From Bacteroidota bacterium (GTDB taxonomy: Bacteria > Bacteroidota > Bacteroidia > Bacteroidales > VadinHA17), in contig JADKBL010000004.1 in the NCBI GenBank assembly GCA_016718875.1, positions 1 through 64,000 of the forward strand: a stretch of DNA of 64,000 nt, in the 5' to 3' direction. The notes under the pieces were generated by a model. The model did not search any database. It saw nothing but the letters and a program-made list of their open reading frames with translations, and was not told where the DNA came from. Each line of letters opens with the position of its first letter. Position 1 is the stretch's first letter. A program made the position numbers and the translations under genes. Positions 9,889-18,355 of this stretch are shown piece after piece.

Positions 9889-9923
9889 AGGCGAAGGGCA
9901 AAAGGCATAAGGCTGAGGGAGAA
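9889..9923 (+). repeat. Degenerate heptanucleotide tandem repeat (5 units)
   Basis: The spacer between the SH3 and methyltransferase genes contains consecutive 7-base units AGGCGAA, GGGCAAA, AGGCATA, AGGCTGA, GGGAGAA. Related 7-base periodic tracts lie at 33769-33824 and 38624-38679. Confidence 0.6.
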
Positions 9924-9934
9924 TTGAAAGATGA

Positions 9935-10564
9935 TCATAGTTTTCTGATGAGAGTGATCCCATCGCGTAATGGGATTATTACATGCTCAATGTCTTTTTC
10001 TGTCATAAGCATTTCATTAAACCTGATAATTCCAGCCGACTGCTGATCTTTAGAATCATTTTCCAGGACTTTGTCGCCCCACAAAACATTATCAGCCAGG
10101 ATAAATCCTCCTTTCCGGACTTTTTCCTTTGCAACCCTGTAATAATCGCAATACTCTCTTTTATCTCCATCAATAAATACCAGGTCAGCTTTAATTTTCA
10201 GGGTAGGAATAATTTCAATTGCGTTTCCTGTAATCCGGGTAACTACTGAATCAACCCCTGCTTTTATAAAATACGAATGGGCAAAATCACTGAGTTCGTC
10301 ATTTATTTCAATTGTTATAAGCCGTCCTCCCTGTTTAAGCCCTCTTGCCAGGCAGATTGCAGAGTACCCGGTATAGGTTCCTATTTCAAGAATGTATTCA
10401 GGGCTGATCATTTTTGAAATCATCTCAAGAAATTTCCCCTGCAGGTGACCAGTAGACATATTGGGATTTACGAAACGGATATGAGTCTGCCTGAAGAGTT
10501 CCTCCAGAACAGGATCTTCATGTGATGAATGCTCCCTGATATATTGTTCAAGCTTACGGATCAT
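9935..10564 (-). CDS. SAM-dependent O-methyltransferase (caffeoyl-CoA type)
   Basis: This 209-residue class I methyltransferase resembles the catechol/caffeoyl-CoA O-methyltransferase family. SAM-binding motif I is LEIGTYTGYSAICLARGL (about 58-75), the metal-binding Asp lies in DLVFIDGDKREY, and the second metal motif is GGFILADNVLWGD. Family members methylate catechol-type hydroxyls with a divalent metal; the substrate here is unknown. The start codon sits three bases after the stop of the M16 peptidase gene, so the two are translated from one transcript. Confidence 0.88.
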   Translation of the reverse strand: MIRKLEQYIREHSSHEDPVLEELFRQTHIRFVNPNMSTGHLQGKFLEMISKMISPEYILEIGTYTGYSAICLARGLKQGGRLITIEINDELSDFAHSYFIKAGVDSVVTRITGNAIEIIPTLKIKADLVFIDGDKREYCDYYRVAKEKVRKGGFILADNVLWGDKVLENDSKDQQSAGIIRFNEMLMTEKDIEHVIIPLRDGITLIRKL

Positions 10565-10566
10565 GC

Positions 10567-11787
10567 TTACTCGTAAATCAATGTGGATAATGCTGACTTG
10601 TCAAATACCTGATTTGCAATATCAAGCAATTGAGAAGAAGTGATCGCATCGATCTTCTTATATGTTTCCTCAAGGGTTTCTATTTTATCGAAAGTGAGAA
10701 GGCTCTTGCCCAGACTGAGCATGAGATTTTCATGATTCTCATAACCTCTGGCTATATAACCTTTAATCTGTCTTTTAGCATTGCTGAGCTGAATGGTGCC
10801 AAGCCTGACAGAGCATAATTTGTCAAGTTCCTTGTTTACAATTGAAGTACTCTTTTCAAGATACTGTTTATCGGTTCCGAAGTAGATTGATAGAGATCCT
10901 GAATCAGAATAGGGTGTATAATTTGACTCAACAGAATATGCCAGTCCGTTCTTTTCCCGCAAAGCAAGGTTTAGTCTTGAGTTAAGCCCCTGACCTCCTA
11001 AAATATTATTCAGCAGGAACATTCCAAGTCTTCTGTCATCCCGAATGCTGAAAGCCTTGTTACCCATAATGCAATGATTCTGATATGTATCTTTCTTCTT
11101 TGTGACTGCTGAAGCCTTGTAATTCCATAATGGTGAATTTTGTTTCTCTTTTTTACCTGCCCTGAAAGATCCAAAATGGGCTTTGAAGATCTTAAGAATT
11201 TTATCACCCGGAATATTCCCGACAGAACTGAATATAATCTGATCAGGACTATAATTCTTAAAAATGAACTCGGTAATTTTTTTTCGTGAGAAAGATCTGA
11301 CAGTCTCAGGTTTTCCCAGTATACTCCTGCCAACCGGAAGTCCGACAAATATCTGTTCTTCGAATTCATCAAAAATAAGTTCGGCAGGAGTATCGAGATA
11401 AGAATTGATCTCTTCAATTACAACATCTTTTTCTTTTTTAATCTCTTTTTCAGGGTATACGGAATTGAATGTAATGTCAGCCAGTAGCTCTGCTGCCCTT
11501 TCATAATCATCACGGAGGAAAGATGCATAAACTGCAGTATCCTCTTTTGTTGTATATGCATTTAATTCGCCGCCAACATCTTCAAGCCGGCTCAGTATAT
11601 GATATGACTTTCTTTTTTTTGTGCCCTTGAACAGCATGTGCTCAATGAAATGAGCAATTCCCTGTTCTCCGTCAGACTCATCCCTTGATCCGGCATTAAT
11701 AATAAGACCGCAGTGTGCAACCATTCCCGGTGCAGGAGCATGAACCAGTCGCATGCCATTGTCAAGTGTATGAATAAGGAGATCCAT
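10567..11787 (-). CDS. M16 family zinc peptidase (processing-peptidase-like)
   Basis: This 406-residue M16B-type protease has no signal peptide. The zinc site is complete: HFIEH at 46-50 (His46, Glu49, His50) and Glu126, exactly 76 residues after the second His as in the family. The family pattern GMRLVHAPAPGMVAHCGLIINAGSRDE precedes it, and R/Y-containing C-terminal lobe motifs are present. Compared with the truncated lipoprotein-like M16 at 1-908 this one appears cytoplasmic. It is the first gene of a two-gene unit with the O-methyltransferase, a pairing that is often seen in Bacteroidota genomes. Confidence 0.9.
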   Translation of the reverse strand: MDLLIHTLDNGMRLVHAPAPGMVAHCGLIINAGSRDESDGEQGIAHFIEHMLFKGTKKRKSYHILSRLEDVGGELNAYTTKEDTAVYASFLRDDYERAAELLADITFNSVYPEKEIKKEKDVVIEEINSYLDTPAELIFDEFEEQIFVGLPVGRSILGKPETVRSFSRKKITEFIFKNYSPDQIIFSSVGNIPGDKILKIFKAHFGSFRAGKKEKQNSPLWNYKASAVTKKKDTYQNHCIMGNKAFSIRDDRRLGMFLLNNILGGQGLNSRLNLALREKNGLAYSVESNYTPYSDSGSLSIYFGTDKQYLEKSTSIVNKELDKLCSVRLGTIQLSNAKRQIKGYIARGYENHENLMLSLGKSLLTFDKIETLEETYKKIDAITSSQLLDIANQVFDKSALSTLIYE

Positions 11788-11913
11788 AGTATGTTTTGGT
11801 GAAGCTGCAAATGTATTACAACAAAATTAACGGGCTGAGGTTATTAACAATAAAAAAAGTAAATATGTTAATAAATACGGCTTAATTTAATTTAGACTAA
11901 TTATAAATAGTGT

Positions 11914-11921
11914 TAAATTTG
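11914..11921 (+). promoter_or_regulatory. -7 element TAAATTTG for the histone-like small gene
   Basis: TAAATTTG matches TANNTTTG fully. About 19 bases upstream there is TTTAG (11891-11895), an imperfect match to the TTTG box. Transcription would start just before or at the ATG at 11929. Confidence 0.45.
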
Positions 11922-11928
11922 TACAAGC

Positions 11929-12000
11929 ATGCTGAAATTAAATATGGATTTTTTTCAGGGAGAGAGTTCCACTCCAATGGCTGGGACTAAATACATCTGA
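11929..12000 (+). CDS. Possible 23-codon upstream ORF
   Basis: An ATG at 11929 opens a 23-codon frame (begins MLKLNMDFFQ, ends MAGTKYI) whose TGA ends five bases before the ATG of the Lys/Ala-rich small gene. It lies directly downstream of the putative promoter. It could be a leader peptide coupling translation to the next gene, or merely an untranslated leader that happens to be open. No family is recognised. Confidence 0.3.
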   Translation: MLKLNMDFFQGESSTPMAGTKYI

Positions 12001-12005
12001 CCAAA

Positions 12006-12095
12006 ATGGCAACAAAAGCGACTGCTAAGAAAGCCGCGCCAAAGGCTGCAAAAAAAGCTGCCGGAGCGACGAAGGCCAAGCCAAAAAGTAAATAG
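12006..12095 (+). CDS. 29-residue histone H1-tail-like Lys/Ala-rich protein
   Basis: The frame encodes 29 residues made almost only of Lys, Ala, Thr, Pro and Gly, starting MATKATAKKAAPK and ending KAKPKSK. This composition and the AKK/PKAAKK pattern resemble the C-terminal tails of histone H1 and bacterial H1-like (AlgP, Hc1) proteins, so DNA or RNA binding is the plausible role. Three things argue that it is real: its own promoter-like box upstream, a near-perfect terminator 15 bases after the stop, and a higher GC content than the surrounding AT-rich spacer. It stands alone between an M16 gene (opposite strand) and tRNA-Phe. It is too short for most gene finders. Confidence 0.6.
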   Translation: MATKATAKKAAPKAAKKAAGATKAKPKSK

Positions 12096-12110
12096 TGAGG
12101 CTACAATAGA

Positions 12111-12144
12111 AGAGGGTGTCCCAAGGCGACACCCTCTTTTTTTT
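12111..12144 (+). terminator. Strong terminator after the histone-like gene
   Basis: AGAGGGTGTC (12111-12120) pairs perfectly with GACACCCTCT (12128-12137), with a 7-base loop, followed by a run of T. Confidence 0.9.
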
Positions 12145-12217
12145 GTTTATAACTGGCAGACCTGTAATCTTTAAGCTTAATTTACTTCAGGGGAAATGAT
12201 TTTTTTTAGTCAAACTA

Positions 12218-12248
12218 TTTGCTTACTCGGATTTGAGATATATATTTG
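12218..12248 (+). promoter_or_regulatory. Consensus Bacteroidota promoter of tRNA-Phe
   Basis: TTTG (12218-12221), exactly 19 bases, then TATATTTG (12241-12248) is a perfect TTTG-N19-TANNTTTG match. It ends 14 bases before the tRNA 5' end. Confidence 0.8.
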
Positions 12249-12262
12249 CAGTCCGAAAAGGA

Positions 12263-12335
12263 GGTGCCATAGCTCAGTCGGTAGAGCAATGGACTGAAAA
12301 TCCATGTGTCCCCGGTTCGATTCCTGGTGGCACCA
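12263..12335 (+). tRNA. tRNA-Phe (anticodon GAA)
   Basis: The sequence folds as a 73-base tRNA: acceptor GGTGCCA/TGGCACC with A discriminator, D-arm TAGCTCAGTCGGTAGAGCA, anticodon stem TGGACT..AATCCA with GAA anticodon, and T-arm CCGGTTCGATTCCTGG. CCA is not fully encoded. Confidence 0.97.
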
Positions 12336-12348
12336 CTTTAAATCGCAG

Positions 12349-12379
12349 AACCCGTAAGATCAACGTCTTGCGGGTTTTT
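12349..12379. terminator. Hairpin terminating tRNA-Phe and overlapping the kinase stop codon
   Basis: A 12-bp stem (12349-12360 with 12365-12376, two G-U pairs, loop CAAC) is followed on the plus strand by TTTTT, ending the tRNA transcript. On the other strand the same arm encodes the last codons and the TGA stop of the histidine kinase. Confidence 0.75.
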
Positions 12380-14534
12380 GTTTTTGAGTAGATGCACTTT
12401 GAGTTGCAGGGAGTGTAAATGAAACAATTGTTCCTATATCCTTTTCACTTTTTATCCTAATGGTCCCATTATTTCTCTCAATGAAATCTTTGACAAGGAT
12501 TAATCCTAAACCGGTACTCTTTTCACCTTCAGTACCATTGGTGTGAAGAGTATTTGTTATTTCAAAGATTTTTGAGAGTGCAGACTTTTCAATTCCAACA
12601 CCGCAATCCGTAACACTAATAAATGCATTATTCATATCCTTTGAACCGGATTTGATAATTACTGTACCACCCCTTGATGTAAATTTAATGGCATTGCTGA
12701 GAAGATTACGCATTATTGTTTGAACCATGTTGTGATCAGCAAACACAGAGATTTCATTATTTATTTCAAACTTGATATTAATCTGTTTGTTATCGGCCAT
12801 CTGCTTCAATCCTTTTATAGAAGACTGAAGAACTTCAGTCAATTTTAATTCAACCGGACTGAATTCAATTTTGTTTAATTGGGATTGTGCCCATAAAAGT
12901 AGATTTTCAAGTAATACACTTACATTTTCAGCCGATTTTTGAAGTAATAATAATATATCTTTTAATTCTATCGGACTGAGTTCATTGAAAGTATAATTGA
13001 GATTTTCCAAATATGAGGCAAGGGTCCCAGTTGGTCCACGTAAATCATGTGCTATGATAGCGAAAAACTTGTCTTTCGCAGCATTTGTTTCCTTTAGTTC
13101 GAGGTTTTTTTGCCGGATTTTATTATAAAACCAATAAATAGTTATTGAAAATAAAAAAGCAATCAGGATTCCTGTGATCATAATTAGTTGTGAAATCTTT
13201 TGCTGCTTGATTTTGAGGGAATTAATCTCGTTTTGTTTTTCCAACTCAACAATCTGCGCATTTTTTTTATTAATTTCATAAATCGTCTGCAACTGCTCAA
13301 TTTTTATATTTGCAGATCCCAGAAGAATCAAATCCTGAATTTCAATTTGCTTTTTCTGGCTGCTAATTGCATTTTCAAGATCGTTGATGCTCAAATAGGC
13401 TTTGGTCAGTTCGGAATAAATGTTTAACTGGATTCTTGGTTGATTGTTTGATATTGCCAGAGCTAACCCCCGTTGTAAGTTGCTGAATCCATCTTTCAAC
13501 CGGCTTTTCCCAATGAGACATAAGCCCAGGTACTCATATATTGTTGGCAGACTAAGCAAATCACCGATTTCTGTTTTTACCTTAAGTGATCTGTTTAAGT
13601 AATTTTCGGCTATTTCATAATTTCCCATTGAATAAGCAATAATACCCAGGTTCTTATGAGAATTTGATAGTCCGTATTCTGATTTATTTGCGGTATAAAT
13701 TTTAAGAGTGTACTCAATGTTTTGACGTGCTTCTTCGAAATTACCTGATGCTAACTTAAGTAATCCAATCTGCTCATAACAAATAGCTAATCCATCTTTG
13801 TTTCCATCAATAGTTGCTTGTCTGGAATATATTTCCAATGCTTCCTGATAATATTCGAGTGCTTTTTGTGGCAGTTTTAAGTCGGAGTATATACGCCCTA
13901 ATAGATATGCGGACCAGGCATTGCCTTCTGAAAAGCCAGCTTTTTCATAATTTAGCATCGAGTTCACTATATACTCTATTGCTCTGTCATATAATCCGTT
14001 AACCCTGAAGATGGTTCCCATCATTGAGTAAGCTGAACCCATGGTTTTGAAGTTGTTTGACAAACGACAGGCCTGAAGGGAGGCATTAAAATACTCAAGT
14101 GCTTTTATTTCAACCCCTCTGGTGCGTTCAATTACACCTAAGCGGTATAGGATTTCTCCTTTGTACCAATAGTCATCAGTTGCCTCTGAGATTGTTAAGG
14201 CCTTATTGTAATTTGATTCGGATTGATCCATGTTTTCAGTTACATCACTGATTCTTCCAAGTATATAATAAGCACGCATTTCAAGGTTCTTATTATTTGT
14301 ACTTTTGGCTGTACTCAGTGCAGAATCTGCCAGTATCTGTGCTTCATCTCTGTCATTTTCTATTATCTGAAGGGCAAGTTCCAGTTGAGTTGAGACTTTA
14401 TCGGATCCTACTTTCCTGATTACTTCTTTGCGTAGACTATCTATTTGAGTATTTCCTCTTTTCTCCTCTGGAGTGGCAGAACAGGTAGTTAAAATAGTCA
14501 ATAAAAAAAGTGGCCATATAATATTTTTATTCAT
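12360..14534 (-). CDS. TPR-containing hybrid-type sensor histidine kinase (no receiver)
   Basis: The N-terminus (MNKNIIWPLFLLTILTTCS) is a signal or lipoprotein signal, and the ATG at 14534 fits it better than the ATG nine codons upstream (14561). TPR repeats fill roughly residues 45-375. A coiled coil follows (about 380-440, EIQDLILLGSANIKIEQLQTIYE), then a single membrane helix (LIMITGILIAFLFSITIYWFY). HisKA holds the phospho-accepting His in FFAIIAHDLRGPTG (codon at 13047-13049). The HATPase domain shows the N box (IMRNLLSNAIKFT), G1 (DCGVGI) and G2 (KSTGLGL). No response regulator adjoins it, so its partner is elsewhere. The sensor TPR part lies outside the cytoplasm. Its last residues are encoded inside the terminator hairpin of the convergent tRNA-Phe gene. 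Confidence 0.88.
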   Translation of the reverse strand: MNKNIIWPLFLLTILTTCSATPEEKRGNTQIDSLRKEVIRKVGSDKVSTQLELALQIIENDRDEAQILADSALSTAKSTNNKNLEMRAYYILGRISDVTENMDQSESNYNKALTISEATDDYWYKGEILYRLGVIERTRGVEIKALEYFNASLQACRLSNNFKTMGSAYSMMGTIFRVNGLYDRAIEYIVNSMLNYEKAGFSEGNAWSAYLLGRIYSDLKLPQKALEYYQEALEIYSRQATIDGNKDGLAICYEQIGLLKLASGNFEEARQNIEYTLKIYTANKSEYGLSNSHKNLGIIAYSMGNYEIAENYLNRSLKVKTEIGDLLSLPTIYEYLGLCLIGKSRLKDGFSNLQRGLALAISNNQPRIQLNIYSELTKAYLSINDLENAISSQKKQIEIQDLILLGSANIKIEQLQTIYEINKKNAQIVELEKQNEINSLKIKQQKISQLIMITGILIAFLFSITIYWFYNKIRQKNLELKETNAAKDKFFAIIAHDLRGPTGTLASYLENLNYTFNELSPIELKDILLLLQKSAENVSVLLENLLLWAQSQLNKIEFSPVELKLTEVLQSSIKGLKQMADNKQINIKFEINNEISVFADHNMVQTIMRNLLSNAIKFTSRGGTVIIKSGSKDMNNAFISVTDCGVGIEKSALSKIFEITNTLHTNGTEGEKSTGLGLILVKDFIERNNGTIRIKSEKDIGTIVSFTLPATQSASTQKQKPARR

Positions 14535-15127
14535 GGTTATTTTAGATAAAAATTGATGCAAACTGAAAGGAATCTTTATAAAACTTAACTGTTGGTATTA
14601 TGTAATTTTAACTGGAAGGTTTGCAGAAATTTAAAAAAATGCTCCTGCAAAACATTATTGTTATTTCAGAAATGCTCCATTTTGTTCAGTAAATAGTTTG
14701 ATAAATCACTGTTAGGTTATTCGGTTGTTAAAATTAAGAAACATTTGATTGACTTATCAATTTATCAGAAATAAGTTGCCAATAAGTAGTTTTTCCTCTG
14801 AAAAATAGAACAATATTATACAGTAGCTTAGTAATCAGGCATATAATGCTATAATATATTAAAATAGCTTAAATTGTAAAGTTTTTATGGTTGCTACAGA
14901 TTTTCCGTGAACGGCGTCCGATAGGTTTAACAGCTTCTCTTCAGATAATAATTATATTAATAAATGTAATAGATTTGTGTAATGTGCTAAGATTTATCCT
15001 CCATATGTTGATAAAGAATTTCAGAAATATCAGCCATTTAATTTCAATCTATAACTGATTATATGAGATTAAAGACAGGGAGACTATCAGGGTAACATAT
15101 TTTTATATTGCAATTGCAGGAATATTC
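14535..15127. other. AT-rich intergenic region between kinase and glycosyltransferase
   Basis: About 590 bases with no supported gene, RNA or terminator. The right end (from 15063) may encode the missing N-terminus of the next gene: an ATG at 15063 begins MRLKTGRLSG before a stop, and the frame of the next gene is open from 15059 without a start codon. No consensus promoter was found. Confidence 0.5.
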
Positions 15128-16497
15128 ATGCTGATGATTTGCCATTCATGGTTTTCTGACGGAATGTTCATGGATGGAACAATCTATGCTGTTCTGTCAC
15201 GAAATATGGCTAACGGTACAGGTACTTTCTGGCATCCACATTTTACTGACACCTTTTTTCCTGTCTTTGTTGAACATCCACCTCTGGCCTTTGGAATTGA
15301 GGGTATTCTGTTCAGGATCTTCGGCGACAACAGGTTCGTTGAAAGGTTCTATTCACTCTTAACTATTTTTATAACAGCGATCGTTATTGTGTACATATGG
15401 AAAGCAATTCTTAAAAAATCATCAACAGGCTGGCTTCCGTTATTGTTCTGGATTACAATGCCTACTGTCAACTGGATCTCTGTTAACCATATGCTTGAGA
15501 ATACTCTGGCTATTTTTATATGTCTTTCAGTTCTGTTCTATCTGAAAAGCCTGGACTCCCGCAGAATGTTTTCCTTCTCCTGTCCGGATCAATGCTGTCC
15601 CTGGGTTTTTTGACCAAAGGCTTTGTCACCTTTACTCCGCTTTCCCTTCCCTTCTTTGTCTGGCTGTTTCTTAGGAAAACAAGATTTTCTTCAATGGTTT
15701 CAGATTCCATTGTGATACTTGTATCTGCAATTCTTCCTTTGATATTTCTTTATCTCTTTACCAAGACACTTGAGGTTTCTCCCAAATATATTAATATGGC
15801 ATTGTTCAAGATCTCGGAAGGAGAAACAGCTGACTCAAGGTTCTATATCATTTACCGGCTGATAATGGAAGTATTACCCGGCCTGGTCTTAATATTACTG
15901 TTTATGCTTTTTAAGTTATTTAAGAAACAATCATTAATCAATACCAGTGACACTGTGAAACTTTCACTGGTATTCTTCTCACTTGGGATGGCAGGAATCT
16001 TGCCTATATTGACCACAATGGATCAGAGTACCTACTTCCTTTATCTGAGCTTGCCGTTTTTTGCTGTTTCCTTTGCGCTCTTTCTGAATTCCTATATTGA
16101 GCCTCTGGTAGGAAAAATCAATTACAAGTCAGCAGGTTACAGGTTCTTTAAGGTTTTTGGCGTAGTTGCCCTGTCATCAAGCCTGATCCTGTCGGTCTAT
16201 TTTTCAAAAGAGATTAACCGAGACAAAAATATGATCAGGGATATGAGAATAATACTGCCTCATATCAAGGAAAACAGCACAATAAATATCCTTCCTGAAA
16301 TGAAGCAAAACTATAGCTTGTTTACTTACTACGCCAGGTACAAGGATGTAAGTCTCGATATTGATCTGAACAACAGGCACGAGTATCTGCTGATTGCAAC
16401 TTCATTATACTCTGATACACTCAACAAATCTTTTGATAAGATTGATCTTAAAACAGCTGAGTATGCTTTATTCAGGAGAAAAATAATTGGTAAGTGA
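15128..16497 (+). CDS. ArnT/PMT-like membrane glycosyltransferase, frameshifted
   Basis: Together the two frames encode about 455 residues with about ten membrane helices and the opening DGMFMDGTIYAVLSRNMANG..FWHPHFTDTFFPVFVEHPPLAF. This is the periplasmic catalytic loop pattern of GT39/GT83-type lipid-linked sugar transferases (DG..Y, EHPPL). The frame changes near 15565: one extra A turns RRMF into RRNVFLLLSG and joins SLDSRR to the following LGFLTKGFVTFTPLSLPFF. The true N-terminus may lie upstream, since the first helix is already in progress at the first ATG. Such enzymes move a sugar from polyprenyl phosphate to an acceptor such as lipid A or protein. It ends eight bases from the convergent deacetylase gene. 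Confidence 0.75.
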
Positions 16498-16504
16498 AGA
16501 TTGT

Positions 16505-17302
16505 TCAGGTTCGGTTGACATCTTTAAATGAACTGTTATCTATGAAATCAGATATAGTCATAAAATCACCAATTTTATGCAGTTCTGTAATAAGCTTTTC
16601 AAATTTTTCCGACATGGCTTCGCCTGATATTTTTTTAATATATCCGGGTATATTAAAGGAACTGAGGTCAGCAAATTCCCATGGATGAAAATAGAGGTGC
16701 AGATATTCATCCTTTCTGATTGCTGCTTTACACAGGCTTGTATAAAATGTAAGAGGGATGTTTTTGAAGCTCAGCCAGAAAAGAGGGAACCTGAAAATAG
16801 GACTCACCGAGACAGGAACTTCAATAAGATTTGCTCTTACATCAAAATGAATCTTCCTGTGTGCTGAGAAATTATTATATCTTCCCGGGATTATTGTAGG
16901 ATTTATCGAGGAGTCATAACTGTAACCTGCTTCTTTCAACAGAGCCAAATCGATTTTCTTGAATCTGGGCATCCTGAAACCAGAGACCTGTTTCCCGATT
17001 ATTTCTTCGAGGTCTGATTTTGAGTTGAGAGGATCAGTTTCATTGAAGCCTGAATGGTATTTTGAATGAGATGCAATTTCGTGATTTTTTGAAAGATTTC
17101 TAATAAGCTCTTTGTTTTTATCTGCATAAAATGCAGTCGTGAAAAAGGTAGCTGGAATATTATATTTTGACAATAAAATAGTAAGTTTTTGCAGACCATT
17201 ATTTGAGATGTTTATCTGATCCTCATCCGAGATCGGGCAACCAAATTCAAGTGGAAGATCAAATTCCTCCAGATCAAAAGTTAGAAGTATTGGCTTCTCC
17301 AA
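16505..17302 (-). CDS. Polysaccharide deacetylase, NodB-like
   Basis: This 265-residue protein has the NodB homology domain: catalytic Asp in LLTFDLEEFD (residues 6-15), metal-binding HSKYH (HxxxH type, about 98-102), and the downstream RMPRF motif corresponding to the catalytic Arg. It ends in a helix-rich tail and has no signal peptide. The best start is TTG at 17302, overlapping the end of the glycosyltransferase frame by 29 bases; no ATG precedes the catalytic Asp. Family members remove N- or O-acetyl groups from surface or cell-wall sugars. The overlap with the GT2 gene indicates one operon for an envelope glycan or lipid-linked sugar. Confidence 0.85.
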   Translation of the reverse strand: MEKPILLTFDLEEFDLPLEFGCPISDEDQINISNNGLQKLTILLSKYNIPATFFTTAFYADKNKELIRNLSKNHEIASHSKYHSGFNETDPLNSKSDLEEIIGKQVSGFRMPRFKKIDLALLKEAGYSYDSSINPTIIPGRYNNFSAHRKIHFDVRANLIEVPVSVSPIFRFPLFWLSFKNIPLTFYTSLCKAAIRKDEYLHLYFHPWEFADLSSFNIPGYIKKISGEAMSEKFEKLITELHKIGDFMTISDFIDNSSFKDVNRT

Positions 17303-18009
17303 TTCTGAATAATATTTTAAGAAAACTAAATATTTCTTTGATTATAATGTTTGCCCTGAAATTAGTAAAACTAAGACCGGGTCTGCATTTGATATTGATC
17401 ATTTGATATGTAAGTCCTTTTTTTAAACAGCTTTTAAGAAATTCAAGCTCAAAAAGAAAAGTGTTGGTTTTGGTTCCGGCAAGTATCTTTTTTTGCTTTG
17501 TTGTCAAGTCCCTTAAGGCCAGCTTGTGTATCCTTAATTTTAAATCCGGTGACAAAGAAGTTTATTTCTTTCAGCAAAAATGAAATTATCCTTCTCTTAA
17601 TTGGAAGATTTTTAAAATAAGATTTATCTCTTGTACCAATTACAATATTGGTTTTTGAAGATTTCAGAATCTGATATGTCTGGGAAATAATCTGGCAACC
17701 AAATGGGAAATCAATATCTGTATAAATATAGAAATCGGCTTCAGAGCTATTAATGCCATAGCGTATTGCATACCCTTTACCTCTGTTGACAGAATATGAA
17801 TGATAATTCAAAAAATTAAACCTTCTTATTATCTCTTCAATGTTGTTTATCCTTTTAGTTGAGCCATCATTTATAAGGATTACTTTAAGTTCAGTTTCTT
17901 TTAATTCCTCCATGAGTTCTGACAGGTGATCTATGAATTGGCTTTCCCATCCGGCATGAGGATTATATAGTGGAATTATGATATTTAGTTTATCCCTGAA
18001 ATCCATCAA
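17274..18009 (-). CDS. GT2 family glycosyltransferase (dolichyl-phosphate-sugar synthase-like), frameshifted
   Basis: The protein starts at the ATG at 18009 with LNIIIPLYNPHAGWE, then shows VILINDGSTKRI, VNRGKGYAIRYGI and YIYTDIDFPFG. This is the nucleotide-sugar and DxD layout of GT2 enzymes. It continues with GTRDKSYFKNLPIKRRIISFL and DTQAGLKG, as in polyprenyl-phosphate sugar synthases. At 17488-17494 the A7 tract (minus strand) is one base too long: removing one A restores KAKKILAGTKTNTFLFELEFL and the frame runs to the stop at 17274. It would make the lipid-linked donor used by a transferase such as the one at 15128, which fits the neighbourhood. Confidence 0.8.
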
Positions 18010-18300
18010 TAATTAATTCTCAGAATAATTATTTTTGATATTAAGCACTTCTGATTCCTATTTCAGACCATTGTGAAATTGATAATCTCATCAAAAACAA
18101 AAACTTATTCAACCCATTTTGGTTAAATCAAATGTAATAATTTTTGGTAGAAAAACTAGTTTGTTAATAAGTCTTAGATCTTTATTGGTGTTTAGATTAC
18201 TACTTGGAAAAGCATGAAGGACTGATCAAATTTCGACGGCTATCTTACTTTCTTATTTCTCATTTACCCAAAAAGGAAAGCCATTAAAAATAAAAACGAT
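18010..18300. other. Intergenic region between divergent GT2 and TetR genes
   Basis: About 290 AT-rich bases between divergently transcribed genes. Apart from the operator and promoter at its right end, no gene or RNA was found. Confidence 0.5.
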
Positions 18301-18328
18301 GGAAACATTATTTAAAATTATTGTTTCC
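18301..18328. promoter_or_regulatory. Candidate TetR operator (inverted repeat)
   Basis: GGAAACA (18301-18307) and TGTTTCC (18322-18328) are perfect inverted arms around 14 AT-rich bases. The right arm covers the upstream promoter box of the TetR gene. Dimeric TetR proteins bind palindromes of this size, so autorepression is likely. Confidence 0.55.
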
Positions 18329-18351
18329 TAAGTTTTTTCACTCTATCTTTG
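18320..18351 (+). promoter_or_regulatory. Promoter of the TetR-efflux operon
   Basis: ATTG (18320-18323), 20 bases, then TATCTTTG (18344-18351), a full TANNTTTG match. The ATG follows five bases later, so the mRNA is nearly leaderless. Confidence 0.65.
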
Positions 18352-18355
18352 CACC

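Noticed and set aside
12360..14534. Hybrid two-component system (one-protein sensor and regulator)
   Set aside because: No receiver or AraC-type output domain follows the HATPase domain, so it is a plain histidine kinase.
14562..15062. Long AT-rich spacer as a possible ncRNA locus
   Set aside because: No promoter, hairpin or conserved RNA pattern is visible.
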